Below are positions 16,517 through 24,889 of a stretch of 64,000 nucleotides of DNA, piece by piece. The DNA comes from Parasediminibacterium sp046546515 (GTDB taxonomy: Bacteria > Bacteroidota > Bacteroidia > Chitinophagales > Chitinophagaceae), in NCBI RefSeq assembly GCF_046546515.1, contig NZ_JBKHKJ010000028.1:9225-73224 (forward strand), given 5' to 3'. The notes under the pieces were generated by a model. That model was given only the letters and a program-made list of their open reading frames with translations, ran no database searches and was not told the DNA's origin. Positions within the stretch are counted from its first letter, which is position 1, and every line of letters begins with the position of its first letter. The position numbers and the translations under genes are program-made.

Positions 16517-17426
16517 AAACCAACATCCCCAAAATGCCGCACACTGCTTTTGCTAGCATTAGCCCATCTATAATTGCAAGGTAATAGAGAATGCCCTTAC
16601 GGCGTTGCATGGAATAGGCAACAGTTATTAACAATATAAAAGGGATGGTATTAAAAACAATGCGGGTGGCTGGGAAATGATGGGTAAAAGCATACCCAAG
16701 GAACGTGCCTAAGCCAATGATGCACAATGGCAAAAGGATATAAAAAATCGTTTTCCGCAAGCCTAACCGAACGACAAATGTTTTTAGTTGGCGGTTATGG
16801 TCGGCCACATAATCTTTGATGTCGAACATGATACACAGCACAGTGATGAACATAAAGTTTTTAATAAACAAAAACACTGCAATGGTATGGAACACATAAT
16901 TGCCATGTTTAAATAAAACCCTGAACAGTAGTGGATACACGGTAACAACCCCCGCCCATACAAAGCCAATAACAAACGGCTTTAGCCAGCCAGTGTCCCT
17001 TAAATTAAAATGGCCTCTCGAGGAAGGAAGCTGTACACCGTAATACAATGCCGCAACAGTAGGAAAGATTGCTAACAAAAACCAATATAAAACTGGGATG
17101 CTTTGCCAATGAAAAGAAGAAGTAACTAAAATAGAAACCATGCACAATGCCAATATAATGGCCAATGCAATCTGAGAGAAATATATAGATTTTTTATTGT
17201 GTGCATACCATAAGGTACGCTCATTGTATACATTAGCACCGGGCGAAGTATCGTGCATATAAGCCTTGGTATAGTACAAAACGGTTGCAGCAAACACACC
17301 TAGGTAATAACCAGGCTGATTTAATGGGGAAAATTGCTGTACGCTCCCTTCCACGGAAAGCAATACCGTGCAAAGCCCATAAAAATAATTACCGAAAAAG
17401 AGGGACTGGACAAATCGATAAGGCAA
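16515..17426 (-). CDS. UbiA-like polytopic membrane protein
   Basis: A 303-residue protein with about eight hydrophobic helices. A segment DIKDYVADHNRQLKTFVVRLG (about 205-225) matches the second aspartate-rich motif of the UbiA prenyltransferase superfamily. The first motif (NDxxDxxxD) is not recognisable at its expected place near residues 55-75, where the sequence reads YYTKAYMHDTSPGANVY. It may therefore be a divergent or inactive prenyltransferase. It is 10 bases downstream of the small lipoprotein gene on the same strand, which suggests an operon. Substrate unknown. Confidence 0.65.
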   Translation of the reverse strand: MPYRFVQSLFFGNYFYGLCTVLLSVEGSVQQFSPLNQPGYYLGVFAATVLYYTKAYMHDTSPGANVYNERTLWYAHNKKSIYFSQIALAIILALCMVSILVTSSFHWQSIPVLYWFLLAIFPTVAALYYGVQLPSSRGHFNLRDTGWLKPFVIGFVWAGVVTVYPLLFRVLFKHGNYVFHTIAVFLFIKNFMFITVLCIMFDIKDYVADHNRQLKTFVVRLGLRKTIFYILLPLCIIGLGTFLGYAFTHHFPATRIVFNTIPFILLITVAYSMQRRKGILYYLAIIDGLMLAKAVCGILGMLV

Positions 17427-17436
17427 TTTGTATTGT

Positions 17437-17931
17437 TTAATTTAGTAAGAACGTATAATAAGGAGATTTTAAAGTGTCGCTAAGGTGTCCTGCCTTATCC
17501 TTTAAGCAAAACCTGAAAGATGATGTATCTGTTTTTCCAGCTCTACCAGATGCATTGATACAGGCATCAACAACTATCCTAGTTGAATCTTTGGATGTTG
17601 AGCTATAAACAAATGGAAGGTTAATATCGCCGGCTTGGTTTTTAGTAGCAGGAAAATATGGGATGGGGTACTGGTAAGTACTTTCTTTGAGCTTAAATGC
17701 CCCAACAGGCGAGTCTGGGCAAACCTTGGAAACGCGCTGTATAAAAATACTGTCTATATCGCCTTGTTTGTCTGTAAACCCAAGCACGAAAGTAAACGCA
17801 TCGGGTACATCCAGCGTTGTAGATGAGGGCAAACTTTTAAAGCTAAGTTGAGGCCTGTCCGTATATTTATCCTTGTTGCAAGCATTGCAAATAATTGCAA
17901 ACGAAAGAAGTAATGCTATTTTTGTCCTCAT
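17437..17931 (-). CDS. Predicted lipoprotein of unknown function
   Basis: A 164-residue protein with a signal peptide ending in a lipobox-like CNAC (C18), so it is probably lipidated. The rest looks like a compact beta-sandwich: alternating hydrophobic residues, TFVLGFTDKQGDIDSIFIQRV, and paired cysteines at VCPD, VDACINASG and FRFCLKD. I do not recognise a named family. It is first in a probable two-gene operon with the UbiA-like gene and has a TAAATTTG promoter-like box immediately upstream. Confidence 0.7.
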   Translation of the reverse strand: MRTKIALLLSFAIICNACNKDKYTDRPQLSFKSLPSSTTLDVPDAFTFVLGFTDKQGDIDSIFIQRVSKVCPDSPVGAFKLKESTYQYPIPYFPATKNQAGDINLPFVYSSTSKDSTRIVVDACINASGRAGKTDTSSFRFCLKDKAGHLSDTLKSPYYTFLLN

Positions 17932-17947
17932 ATTTCGAAAATTATAT

Positions 17948-17955
17948 CAAATTTA
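17948..17955 (-). promoter_or_regulatory. Candidate -7 element TAAATTTG for the lipoprotein gene
   Basis: On the minus strand TAAATTTG fits TAnnTTTG and ends 17 bases before the ATG. A -33 TTG at the right distance is not evident, so the assignment is tentative. Confidence 0.35.
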
Positions 17956-17979
17956 CTTAAACTCTTCATATAAATTCCT

Positions 17980-18999
17980 GTGGAGGATACTATCATTAAC
18001 AATATTTTTTCAGTTACACCAGAAAACTTCGATGCTGTAGCCCATCAGGTTTTCCAATTTCAAGTGCAAGAGAATTTGGTTTATGGGGAATGGGCTGGAT
18101 TAGTGAGTGGGCAGTGGTCAGTGTTAAGTGTTAAGTCACTGCACCCGACTTCTGCACCTTACGCCTTATCCCTTACCCCTTACCCCTTTCTTCCCATCTC
18201 CTTTTTTAAAAGCCATGTTGTTGCTGCAACACAATTTGAGCCAGGAGCCATATTTGAAAGCAGTGGCACAACACATACTATCAATAGCAAGCATTTGATA
18301 AAAGACTTGTCTATTTACAGGCAAAGCTTTTTAACAGCTTTTCAATTGTTTTATGAAAACATCAATGAATGGTGCATTATTGGCTTGCTGCCTTCTTATT
18401 TAGAAAGGGGCAATTCATCATTGGTAATGATGGCAGACGCATTGATAAAATTATCGAACCATCCTAATAGTGGCTTTTATCTTAATGATTTAGAGGGATT
18501 ACAAATTGTTTTGCAGCAACTGGAAGCAAAACAGCAAAAAACCTTGTTGATTGGGGTAACTTTTGCCTTGCTTGATTTTGCAGAGCAGTACCCAATGCAA
18601 TTGAAAAACACGGTGGTAATGGAAACTGGGGGCATGAAAGGGCGGCGAAGGGAATTGACAAGGGCCGAAGTGCATCACATTATTAGCAATGGGCTTGGGG
18701 TGGAAAAGGTACATTCGGAGTATGGGATGACTGAACTGCTCAGCCAAGCTTATTCTGCTGGGGATGGCCGCTTTGTTTGCCCTCCTTGGATGAAAGTGTT
18801 TGTAAGGGCAGAAGACGACCCATTGGATATAAAGCCTTTTGGCAAAGGGGTATTGAACATAATAGACCTTGCAAACCTGTATAGCTGCTCTTTTATTGCG
18901 ACCGACGATGTGGGAATTGTATATGAAGACGGCAGCTTTGAAGTGTGGGGAAGGCTGGATAACAGCGACATAAGAGGTTGCAGTTTGTTGGTTGTTTGA
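17980..18999 (+). CDS. LuxE/PaaK-like acyl-protein synthetase family protein
   Basis: A 339-residue member of the LuxE / phenylacetate-CoA-ligase-like family (adenylate-forming fold). Typical segments are FLPISFFKSHVV, FESSGTT (the nucleotide-binding loop), LPSYLERGNSSLVMMADALI, METGGMKGRRRELTRAE and SEYGMTELLSQAYS. The start is GTG. Residues about 40-75 (QWSVLSVKSL to ALSLTPYPF) are encoded by a heptamer-repeat segment (18098-18210) that replaces or interrupts the region normally preceding FLPI; the frame is kept. The natural substrate is unknown. It is divergent from the lipoprotein gene. Confidence 0.85.
   Translation: MEDTIINNIFSVTPENFDAVAHQVFQFQVQENLVYGEWAGLVSGQWSVLSVKSLHPTSAPYALSLTPYPFLPISFFKSHVVAATQFEPGAIFESSGTTHTINSKHLIKDLSIYRQSFLTAFQLFYENINEWCIIGLLPSYLERGNSSLVMMADALIKLSNHPNSGFYLNDLEGLQIVLQQLEAKQQKTLLIGVTFALLDFAEQYPMQLKNTVVMETGGMKGRRRELTRAEVHHIISNGLGVEKVHSEYGMTELLSQAYSAGDGRFVCPPWMKVFVRAEDDPLDIKPFGKGVLNIIDLANLYSCSFIATDDVGIVYEDGSFEVWGRLDNSDIRGCSLLVV
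18098..18212. repeat. Heptamer repeat inside the LuxE-like coding sequence
   Basis: The strings GTGTTAAGTGTTAAGTCACT and then CTTACGC, CTTATCC, CTTACCC, CTTACCC have the 7-bp period of the intergenic arrays, but here they lie within an open frame and are translated into low-complexity sequence. Confidence 0.8.
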
Positions 19000-19103
19000 G
19001 TGCAAGTGTTGGTTTTACTGCATAGGTACATAGCTTGTTTGAAAAAGAAAAAAAAGTTTAAAAAGTATTTATAAAATAATTTTCCTCTTTTTTTATTCTT
19101 CCC

Positions 19104-19148
19104 TTAAAACTTTGTGCCGCTTTGTGTCTTCGTGCCTTAGTGGCAAAA
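19104..19148. repeat. Right half of a GCCACAAAGGC-type repeat
   Basis: CCCTTAAAACTTTGTGCCGC followed by TTTGTGTCTTCGTGCCTTAG and TGGCA matches the right arm of the full repeats at 23024 and 24751. A convincing left arm is not present. Confidence 0.65.
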
Positions 19149-19179
19149 TAATACCTAAGTCCCAACAATACTTTTTAGT

Positions 19180-20217
19180 ATGCGTATTGAACAATTAACT
19201 TTTACCCGTTTCCTTGCTGCGCTTATTATAGTGGTGTTCCATTTTGGGCTAGAAGTACCGCCTTTCACGCATCCATCCGTTTCTTTTTTGTTCAGCAATG
19301 TGGGCATCAGCTACTTTTTTGTACTGTCTGGCTTTGTAATGGTGGTGGCTTATAGTAAATCGGGCAAACCCATCAAGCCTGGCATTTATTTCAAAAACCG
19401 CTTTGCACGGGTATACCCAGTTTACTTATTGGCTTTCCTGCTCACTTTACTCATCATGTGGATATGCTATATCCCTATCAAAACCGAAGCTATTCCCTTC
19501 AATATATTCATGGTGCAGTCCTGGCTTCCACCATATACTTTGGTCATCAACAGGCCAGGGTGGACACTTTCGGTGGAGGTATTGTTTTACCTAAGTTTCC
19601 CATGCTTGTATAACCATGTTTATACAAAATACAAATTAGTTCCCATTGCTATTGCCATATTGGCTTTTTGGCTTATTTCGCAAATGATAGGCAGCTATTT
19701 ACTTGCCTCGGCATGGTACAAAGCGGACGAACTGCACCACAACCTGCTTTACTACTTCCCTCCCCTGCACTTCAACCAGTTTTTAATGGGCAATTTGTTT
19801 GGTTTGGTGTTGTTGAAAGTGTATGGCCATTTTACTAGGAATTTAGATTTAGTCGTTGTGGCATTATTGGCTTTTACGGCCGCTTTGCTAAAATACCCTG
19901 TGCCTTATGCCAACTACCACGATGGGTTCTTGGCTATTTTGTTTGCTGTTATCATTTTGTGCATCTCGCTGAATAATGGCTTTTTCACCAAGATTAGCAA
20001 CCACAAGTCGTTGATATTTTTAGGCGAAATTAGTTTTGGTATTTATATTTTGCAAATACCTGTGTATAATATCGTATATAAAATAACAAAGCCTTTTTAC
20101 TACCAGCATACACAGGTATTTTTTTATGTTTACCTAGTGGTATTAATATTGTTTGCTGCATTTAGTTTCCAGTACATAGAAACGCCATTGCGTAGGTGGA
20201 TAAGGCGGCACTATTAA
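19180..20217 (+). CDS. Acyltransferase 3 family membrane protein
   Basis: A 345-residue polytopic protein of the acyltransferase-3 (OafA/NodX-like) family, which O-acylates surface sugars or lipids. Signatures are RIEQLTFTRFLAALIIVVFH with the conserved histidine, the YFVLSGFVM segment, KNRFARVYPVY with the conserved arginine pair, and WTLSVEVLFYLSFPCLY. About ten transmembrane helices are evident, and the C-terminal SFQYIETPLRRW is typical. Acceptor unknown; no polysaccharide genes are adjacent. Confidence 0.9.
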   Translation: MRIEQLTFTRFLAALIIVVFHFGLEVPPFTHPSVSFLFSNVGISYFFVLSGFVMVVAYSKSGKPIKPGIYFKNRFARVYPVYLLAFLLTLLIMWICYIPIKTEAIPFNIFMVQSWLPPYTLVINRPGWTLSVEVLFYLSFPCLYNHVYTKYKLVPIAIAILAFWLISQMIGSYLLASAWYKADELHHNLLYYFPPLHFNQFLMGNLFGLVLLKVYGHFTRNLDLVVVALLAFTAALLKYPVPYANYHDGFLAILFAVIILCISLNNGFFTKISNHKSLIFLGEISFGIYILQIPVYNIVYKITKPFYYQHTQVFFYVYLVVLILFAAFSFQYIETPLRRWIRRHY

Positions 20218-20273
20218 TCGGCTGCATAAAATTTTTTCGCTTTGTCCTGATACGCCCCAATCTATAAAAATCT

Positions 20274-20771
20274 TATCTTTGTGCTACAAATGCACTTGAT
20301 ACCAATAACTTACAAAACTAGTGTCTTGGCATCCTAATCGTAGCTCTTTTTTTACTAATATTAAGATAGTTGTAGTCCCAAAATTTGGTCTTGTATTTAT
20401 GGCTGTAAAATACGCACAAATCAAGCACAAAATGAGCATAAATAACGCACAAAATACTCATAAAATAAGCATAAAATAAGCACGAATCACGCACAAAAAT
20501 TTGATGTTATTGTTGATAATCAATGGCTTACAAGGGAAGTAACGATTTTTGAAAAAAGAGACAGCGTAAAAATCCCACAAAAATGGCAAAACTGAAACTA
20601 TTTTAATAAAACACTAGGAAATATCAATATTATTAAAATATGCAATTATTGTCACCTTGCCCTGTTCCTGTTACCTTTTCCTTTAGGTACTTGTCCCGGT
20701 CTTTCGGGAGGGGTGAGGTTCCGTTAGGTTGATTTTTTAGTAAAAAAAGCAAAAAACTTTTATATACCCCT
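20274..20771. repeat. 500-bp dispersed element, copy A, with 11-bp array
   Basis: Copy A of an element also found at 55093-55592. Both begin with TATCTTTG, share a block around ACTAATATTAAGATAGTTGT, a near-palindrome CCAAAATTTGG, an 11-bp array (here 20407-20494, eight units ending CGCAC, AGCAC or CTCAT), a GGCAAAACTGAAACTATTTT segment, the hairpin TCCCG...CGGGA near 20702 and a CCCCT end. No protein is encoded. It fills most of the 768-base gene-free gap between the acyltransferase and aminotransferase genes; the remainder is a heptamer array. Confidence 0.8.
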
Positions 20772-20886
20772 ATTAATCTATGTGGCAAAAAATCTACCAC
20801 AATCAATTATATTGCACCCGTTATAACCCACATATATGAAATTTCTCCTCCTCAATTTAGATTTCCTCGACCATCCCAGAATAGTT

Positions 20887-20985
20887 GTAAGTCATAAGTC
20901 GTAAGTAAAAAACTATGACTTATGACTTACGTCTTATCACTTACAACATACAACTTATAACGTATAACTTACAACGTACAACTCA
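20887..20985. repeat. Heptamer inverted repeat before the aminotransferase gene
   Basis: Left units AAGTCAT/AAGTCGT are followed by about ten 7-bp units ACTTATG, ACTTACG, TCTTATC, ACTTACA, ACATACA and relatives, ending directly at the next start codon. The nearest units of the two orientations can form a hairpin. Confidence 0.85.
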
Positions 20986-22215
20986 ATGAGGACAGAAAAT
21001 TTATCAGATAGGAGCCAATACTTTCTAGATTTAGAAGAAAAATTTGGCGCACACAATTACCATCCCCTTCCAGTAGTGCTAAAAGAAGGGAAGGGCGTAT
21101 ATTTAACAGATGTAGATGGCAAACGTTATTTCGACTTTCTTAGCGGCTACTCGGCCGTTAACCAAGGGCATTGCCACCCTGCCATCATTAGTGCATTGAC
21201 CAAACAGGCAAAAAAACTTACCCTTACCTCCCGTGCATTCCACAACAATATGCTGGGCGAGTATGAAGAATACATTACCCAATATTTTGGGTACGACAAG
21301 GTATTGCCTATGAACACAGGCGTGGAAGGTGGAGAAACAGCCATTAAGCTAGCCCGCAGGTGGGCTTATACTAAAAAAGGCGTGCCTGAAAACCAAGCAA
21401 AAGTGATTTTTGCCGAGGGTAATTTCTGGGGCAGGACATTGGCTGCCATCTCTGCTTCTACCGACCCAAGCAGCTACAAAGGTTTTGGTCCTTTTATGCC
21501 AGGCTTTGAAATAGTGCCTTATAACGATGTTGTTGCATTGGAAAAAGCTTTTCAAGACAGCAACGTGGCCGCTTTTATGGTAGAACCCATACAAGGCGAA
21601 GCAGGCGTGGTGATACCAGACAAGGGCTACTTGAAAAAAGTAAGGACTTTGTGTTCTAAATACAAAGTATTGTTTATTGCAGATGAAGTGCAAACAGGGC
21701 TTTGCCGCACTGGAAAAATGCTAGCTTGCGACCATGAAAACGTACGTCCAGATATTTTAATTTTAGGCAAAGCCTTGAGTGGTGGCACCATGCCAGTAGC
21801 AGCTATACTGGCCGATGACAAAATAATGCTTACCATCAAACCTGGTGAGCATGGCAGCACTTATGGCGGCAACCCATTGGCATGTGCGGTGGCCATTAGT
21901 GCCTTGCAAGCGTTGAAAGACGAAAACATGGCAGAAAATGCCGAGGCAATGGGTATTGTTTTAAGGGAAGAACTGGCAAAATTGAGGTCGCCTTTTGTAA
22001 AAACAATCCGGGGAAAAGGTTTGCTTAATGCAATAGTAATAGAGCATAAAAACCCTGATGCTTCTTGGGATTTATGCCTAGCATTAAAAGACAATGGCCT
22101 ATTGGCAAAGCCAACCCATGGCGATAAAATACGCTTTGCACCTCCCTTGATAATAAACAAAGAGCAGATATTGGAAAGCGTGGAGATTATTGGAAAAGCG
22201 CTTTCGCAGCTATAG
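20986..22215 (+). CDS. rocD: Ornithine aminotransferase
   Basis: A 409-residue PLP-dependent class III aminotransferase that converts ornithine and 2-oxoglutarate to glutamate semialdehyde and glutamate. The PLP lysine is K262 in ILGKALSGGTMP and the pyridine-binding Asp is D233 in IADEVQTGLCRTG. LPMNTGVEGGETAIKLARRW, VEPIQGEAGVVIPD and EHGSTYGGNPLACAVA are strong signatures of this enzyme. Full length. Role: arginine/ornithine catabolism or proline supply. The 5' untranslated region consists of heptamer repeat. Confidence 0.95.
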   Translation: MRTENLSDRSQYFLDLEEKFGAHNYHPLPVVLKEGKGVYLTDVDGKRYFDFLSGYSAVNQGHCHPAIISALTKQAKKLTLTSRAFHNNMLGEYEEYITQYFGYDKVLPMNTGVEGGETAIKLARRWAYTKKGVPENQAKVIFAEGNFWGRTLAAISASTDPSSYKGFGPFMPGFEIVPYNDVVALEKAFQDSNVAAFMVEPIQGEAGVVIPDKGYLKKVRTLCSKYKVLFIADEVQTGLCRTGKMLACDHENVRPDILILGKALSGGTMPVAAILADDKIMLTIKPGEHGSTYGGNPLACAVAISALQALKDENMAENAEAMGIVLREELAKLRSPFVKTIRGKGLLNAIVIEHKNPDASWDLCLALKDNGLLAKPTHGDKIRFAPPLIINKEQILESVEIIGKALSQL

Positions 22216-22320
22216 TTTTGTTTTGTGTTTTGTGTTTTAAGTTTTGTGTTGTCAAAACTTAAAACATTTTCCAGCTTCTGCTAAAACTCAAAACATAAAA
22301 CTTAAAACCTAAAACAAAAA
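22216..22320. repeat. Heptamer inverted repeat between rocD and the VIT1-like gene
   Basis: TTTTGTG/TTTTAAG units after rocD are complementary to AAAACTT, AAAACAT, AAAACTC, AAAACCT units that end two bases before the next ATG. The whole spacer is repeat. Confidence 0.85.
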
Positions 22321-22321
22321 A

Positions 22322-23017
22322 ATGCACCATCCTGAAACCCATTTAAAAAGTTCTGACCTGCTTACAGATATTGTTATTGGCATGAGTGATGGGCTTACCG
22401 TTCCTTTCGCATTAGCAGCAGGGCTAAGCGGTGCGGTGGACAACAACACCATCATTACCATTGCTGGTATTGCCGAGATAGCCGCAGGCTCCATAGCCAT
22501 GGGGCTTGGCGGCTACCTGGCCGGTAAAACCGAGCAAGACCATTACAACAGCGAATTAAAAACAGAATACGAGGAAATAGAAACCAAGACAGAAGTAGAA
22601 AAAGAAGAAGTAAGGCAATTTTTCAGGGAATGGGGCTTTAGTAAAAACCTGCAAGACCAAGCAGTAGAAGAAATATGCAAAGACAAACACCTATGGGTAG
22701 AATTTATGATGAAGCATGAGTTAGGCCTAGACAAGCCCGACCCAAAGCGTGCTAGGAAAAGCGCCTTTAATATTGGTGTATCGTACATAGTAGGCGGGCT
22801 AGTACCCCTTAGCCCCTATTTTTTTATACATGATTCTGTTGGTGCATTAAAAGTATCTGTAGGCATTACCTTAGTGTGCTTGTTCATCTTTGGGTATTTC
22901 AAAAGCAAACTCACAGGCATAAACGCTTGGGTGGGCGGCCTAAAAGTAATGCTGATTGGTGCTGCGGCGGCGGGTGCTGCATTTGGCATTGCCAAGCTAA
23001 TTGAAGGTGGGCATTAA
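22322..23017 (+). CDS. VIT1/CCC1-family iron/manganese transporter-like protein
   Basis: A 231-residue membrane protein of the VIT1/CCC1 family, which moves Fe2+ or Mn2+. The first helix region reads DIVIGMSDGLTVPFALAAGLSGA, a family hallmark with a metal-site Asp. Next comes AEIAAGSIAMGLGGYLAGKTEQDHY, then a charged cytoplasmic helix region (about 85-145) with many Glu residues that could bind metal, and three C-terminal helices. Five membrane segments in total. Orientation, and so import versus efflux, is not predictable here. Confidence 0.9.
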   Translation: MHHPETHLKSSDLLTDIVIGMSDGLTVPFALAAGLSGAVDNNTIITIAGIAEIAAGSIAMGLGGYLAGKTEQDHYNSELKTEYEEIETKTEVEKEEVRQFFREWGFSKNLQDQAVEEICKDKHLWVEFMMKHELGLDKPDPKRARKSAFNIGVSYIVGGLVPLSPYFFIHDSVGALKVSVGITLVCLFIFGYFKSKLTGINAWVGGLKVMLIGAAAAGAAFGIAKLIEGGH

Positions 23018-23023
23018 ATCATT

Positions 23024-23136
23024 GCCACAAAGGCTCGAAGACTCAAAGTAGCGCTAAGAAAAGTAGAAAGAAAGGACAATGAATTATATACATTGCTTTT
23101 CCTTTAAAACTTTGTGCTCCTTTATGCTTTAGTGGC
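23024..23136. repeat. GCCACAAAGGC-type inverted repeat (full copy)
   Basis: The left arm starts GCCACAAAGGCTCGAAGACT and the right arm ends ATGCTTTAGTGGC; the outer arms are complementary and the inner parts read CTTAAAACTTTGTGCTCC-like sequence. A second full copy is at 24751-24879, on the other side of the next gene. Confidence 0.75.
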
Positions 23137-23179
23137 AAAAAAATACTAAAAAACTTTTCCAACTTAGACCATAATCTAC

Positions 23180-23187
23180 TAATTTTG
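23180..23187 (+). promoter_or_regulatory. Candidate -7 element TAATTTTG for the siroheme/TSUP gene
   Basis: TAATTTTG fits TAnnTTTG. A T-rich stretch (TTTTCC near 23155) is about 21 bases upstream. The predicted leader to the TTG start at 23207 is short, about 10-15 bases. Confidence 0.45.
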
Positions 23188-23206
23188 TAGGATAATATAT
23201 TTTTCA

Positions 23207-24721
23207 TTGGAACAAACAAATACATTATTCCCGGTTTTTTTGAAGCTAGAGCAGCTTCGTTTGTTAATCGTTGGCGGAGGGTTTATTGGGCTTGAAAAAT
23301 TACAGGCGGTTATTAATAACTCGCCAGCAACAGACATTACATTAGTGGGCATTACTATAAGCAATGACATTAAAGCACTAGCTGCATTGTACTCCAATAT
23401 TAAACTGCTTGAAAAACCTTACGAAACAAGCGACCTGCAAAACAAAGACTTAGTTATAGCAGCAGTGAACGACATATCATTAGCTACAACTATTACTGCT
23501 GACACCAAACAGCATGGCATTTTGATAAATGCAGCCGACAAGCCAGATTTGTGCGACTTTTACCTAGGCAGCATCGTAAAAAAAGGCAACCTAAAAATTG
23601 CTATTTCTACCAATGGCAAATCGCCCACGATAGCCAAGCGGGTAAAGGAAATGATGAATGAGATATTACCAGAACAAATAGACGAGTTATTAAACAACAT
23701 GCAAGCTTACAGGGCGCAACTGAAGGGCGACTTTGAAAATAAAGTAAACACTTTAAACGAAGTAACCAAAACCCTGATTGTAAAACAACTAGACATACCT
23801 GAGGGCAGACCACCATTTAAACTATGGCAGGATGTAGTAAAATGGCTGCTATTAGCATTTTTTTTCATGCTTCTTGGCCATGCTGTATTCCTCTATGTAC
23901 CACTGGGTACTGTGGTTACAGGCATTAAAGTTATCCCGCAATATATTGACACACCTTCTTTTCTCCTCATGGTATTGGCAGGCTTTATGGCACAGATGGC
24001 AGATGGCAGCCTAGGCATGGGCTATGGCACTATATCTACCGTTTTCCTGCTTGCCATTGGCGTTAACCCTGCTATAGTTAGCAGCAGGGTACACTCGGCC
24101 AGGGTGTTTAGCAGTGGTGTTTCCGGTTATAGCCACCACCGCTTTGGCAATATCAATAAAAAACTATTTAGCGCCTTGGTTATCCCAGGCATTATAGGTG
24201 CCATTTCAGGCGCAGCACTAGCAGTTTTTGCAAAGGAATATGCCATTTATGTGCGCATCCCATTATCGTTCTATACCATTTACCTTGGGTATTATATTAT
24301 CCGCAAGGCTTTTGCTAAAAAAATTGTACAAGACAGTGTAAAAAACGCTGGCTGGCTAGCTTGCGCAGGGGGCTTTTTAGACGCCTTTGCAGGTGGCGGC
24401 TGGGGGGCATTGGTAACCAGCACGTTGATTGCCAAACGCAAGACTACCCGTTATGTAATAGGCTCCGTGTGCCTAGCAGAGTTTTTTGTGGTGTTTGCCA
24501 GTGCCACTACTTTTTTTATACTCTTAAAACATATCCCTATTTTAGATGTGCTGGGGTTGATACTTGGGGGCGTGGTAGCTGCCCCCATTGCCGCTAGGCT
24601 TGTTGGCAAAATACCCGTGAAAAAAGTATTGATTGGCGTGGGCATACTCGTAATACTGACTAGCACCAATACATTAGTGAAAAGTGCAATGACTGTGCTG
24701 CAGATAATACATAAGAAATAG
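23207..24721 (+). CDS. Fusion: siroheme synthase N-terminal (precorrin-2 dehydrogenase) domain + TSUP permease
   Basis: A 504-residue two-part protein. Residues about 8-200 match the NAD-dependent precorrin-2 dehydrogenase/sirohydrochlorin ferrochelatase part of CysG: LRLLIVGGGFIGLEKL Rossmann loop, LVIAAVNDISLATTI, INAADKPDLCDFYLGSIVKKGN and ISTNGKSPTIAKRVKE. After a linker, residues about 205-500 form an eight-helix TauE/SafE (TSUP) permease with MAQMADGSLGMGYGTISTVFLLA and FAGGGWGALVTSTLIAK. This links siroheme synthesis with a likely sulfite/sulfonate exporter, which fits sulfite handling. No sulfite reductase genes lie in the window. In-frame stops upstream leave TTG (23207) as the likely start. 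Confidence 0.88.
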   Translation: MEQTNTLFPVFLKLEQLRLLIVGGGFIGLEKLQAVINNSPATDITLVGITISNDIKALAALYSNIKLLEKPYETSDLQNKDLVIAAVNDISLATTITADTKQHGILINAADKPDLCDFYLGSIVKKGNLKIAISTNGKSPTIAKRVKEMMNEILPEQIDELLNNMQAYRAQLKGDFENKVNTLNEVTKTLIVKQLDIPEGRPPFKLWQDVVKWLLLAFFFMLLGHAVFLYVPLGTVVTGIKVIPQYIDTPSFLLMVLAGFMAQMADGSLGMGYGTISTVFLLAIGVNPAIVSSRVHSARVFSSGVSGYSHHRFGNINKKLFSALVIPGIIGAISGAALAVFAKEYAIYVRIPLSFYTIYLGYYIIRKAFAKKIVQDSVKNAGWLACAGGFLDAFAGGGWGALVTSTLIAKRKTTRYVIGSVCLAEFFVVFASATTFFILLKHIPILDVLGLILGGVVAAPIAARLVGKIPVKKVLIGVGILVILTSTNTLVKSAMTVLQIIHKK

Positions 24722-24750
24722 GCAATGTTATTTGCAGGTTTGTTTAATCT

Positions 24751-24879
24751 GCCACGAAGGCATGAATACTCAAAGAGGCACAAACTTTTAAGGGAAGAAA
24801 AGAAAAAGAAAAAATATGTTATCAATACCTTTTAATCTTCTTTTCTTCGTGTTTCTTCATGTTTTTGTGCCTTTGTGGC
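24751..24879. repeat. GCCACAAAGGC-type inverted repeat (full copy)
   Basis: Begins GCCACGAAGGCATGAATACT and ends TTTTTGTGCCTTTGTGGC; the arms are complementary, and the centre includes CTTTTAAGGGAAGAAAAG. It lies between the ends of convergent genes. Confidence 0.75.
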
Positions 24880-24889
24880 GAAAAAGCAT

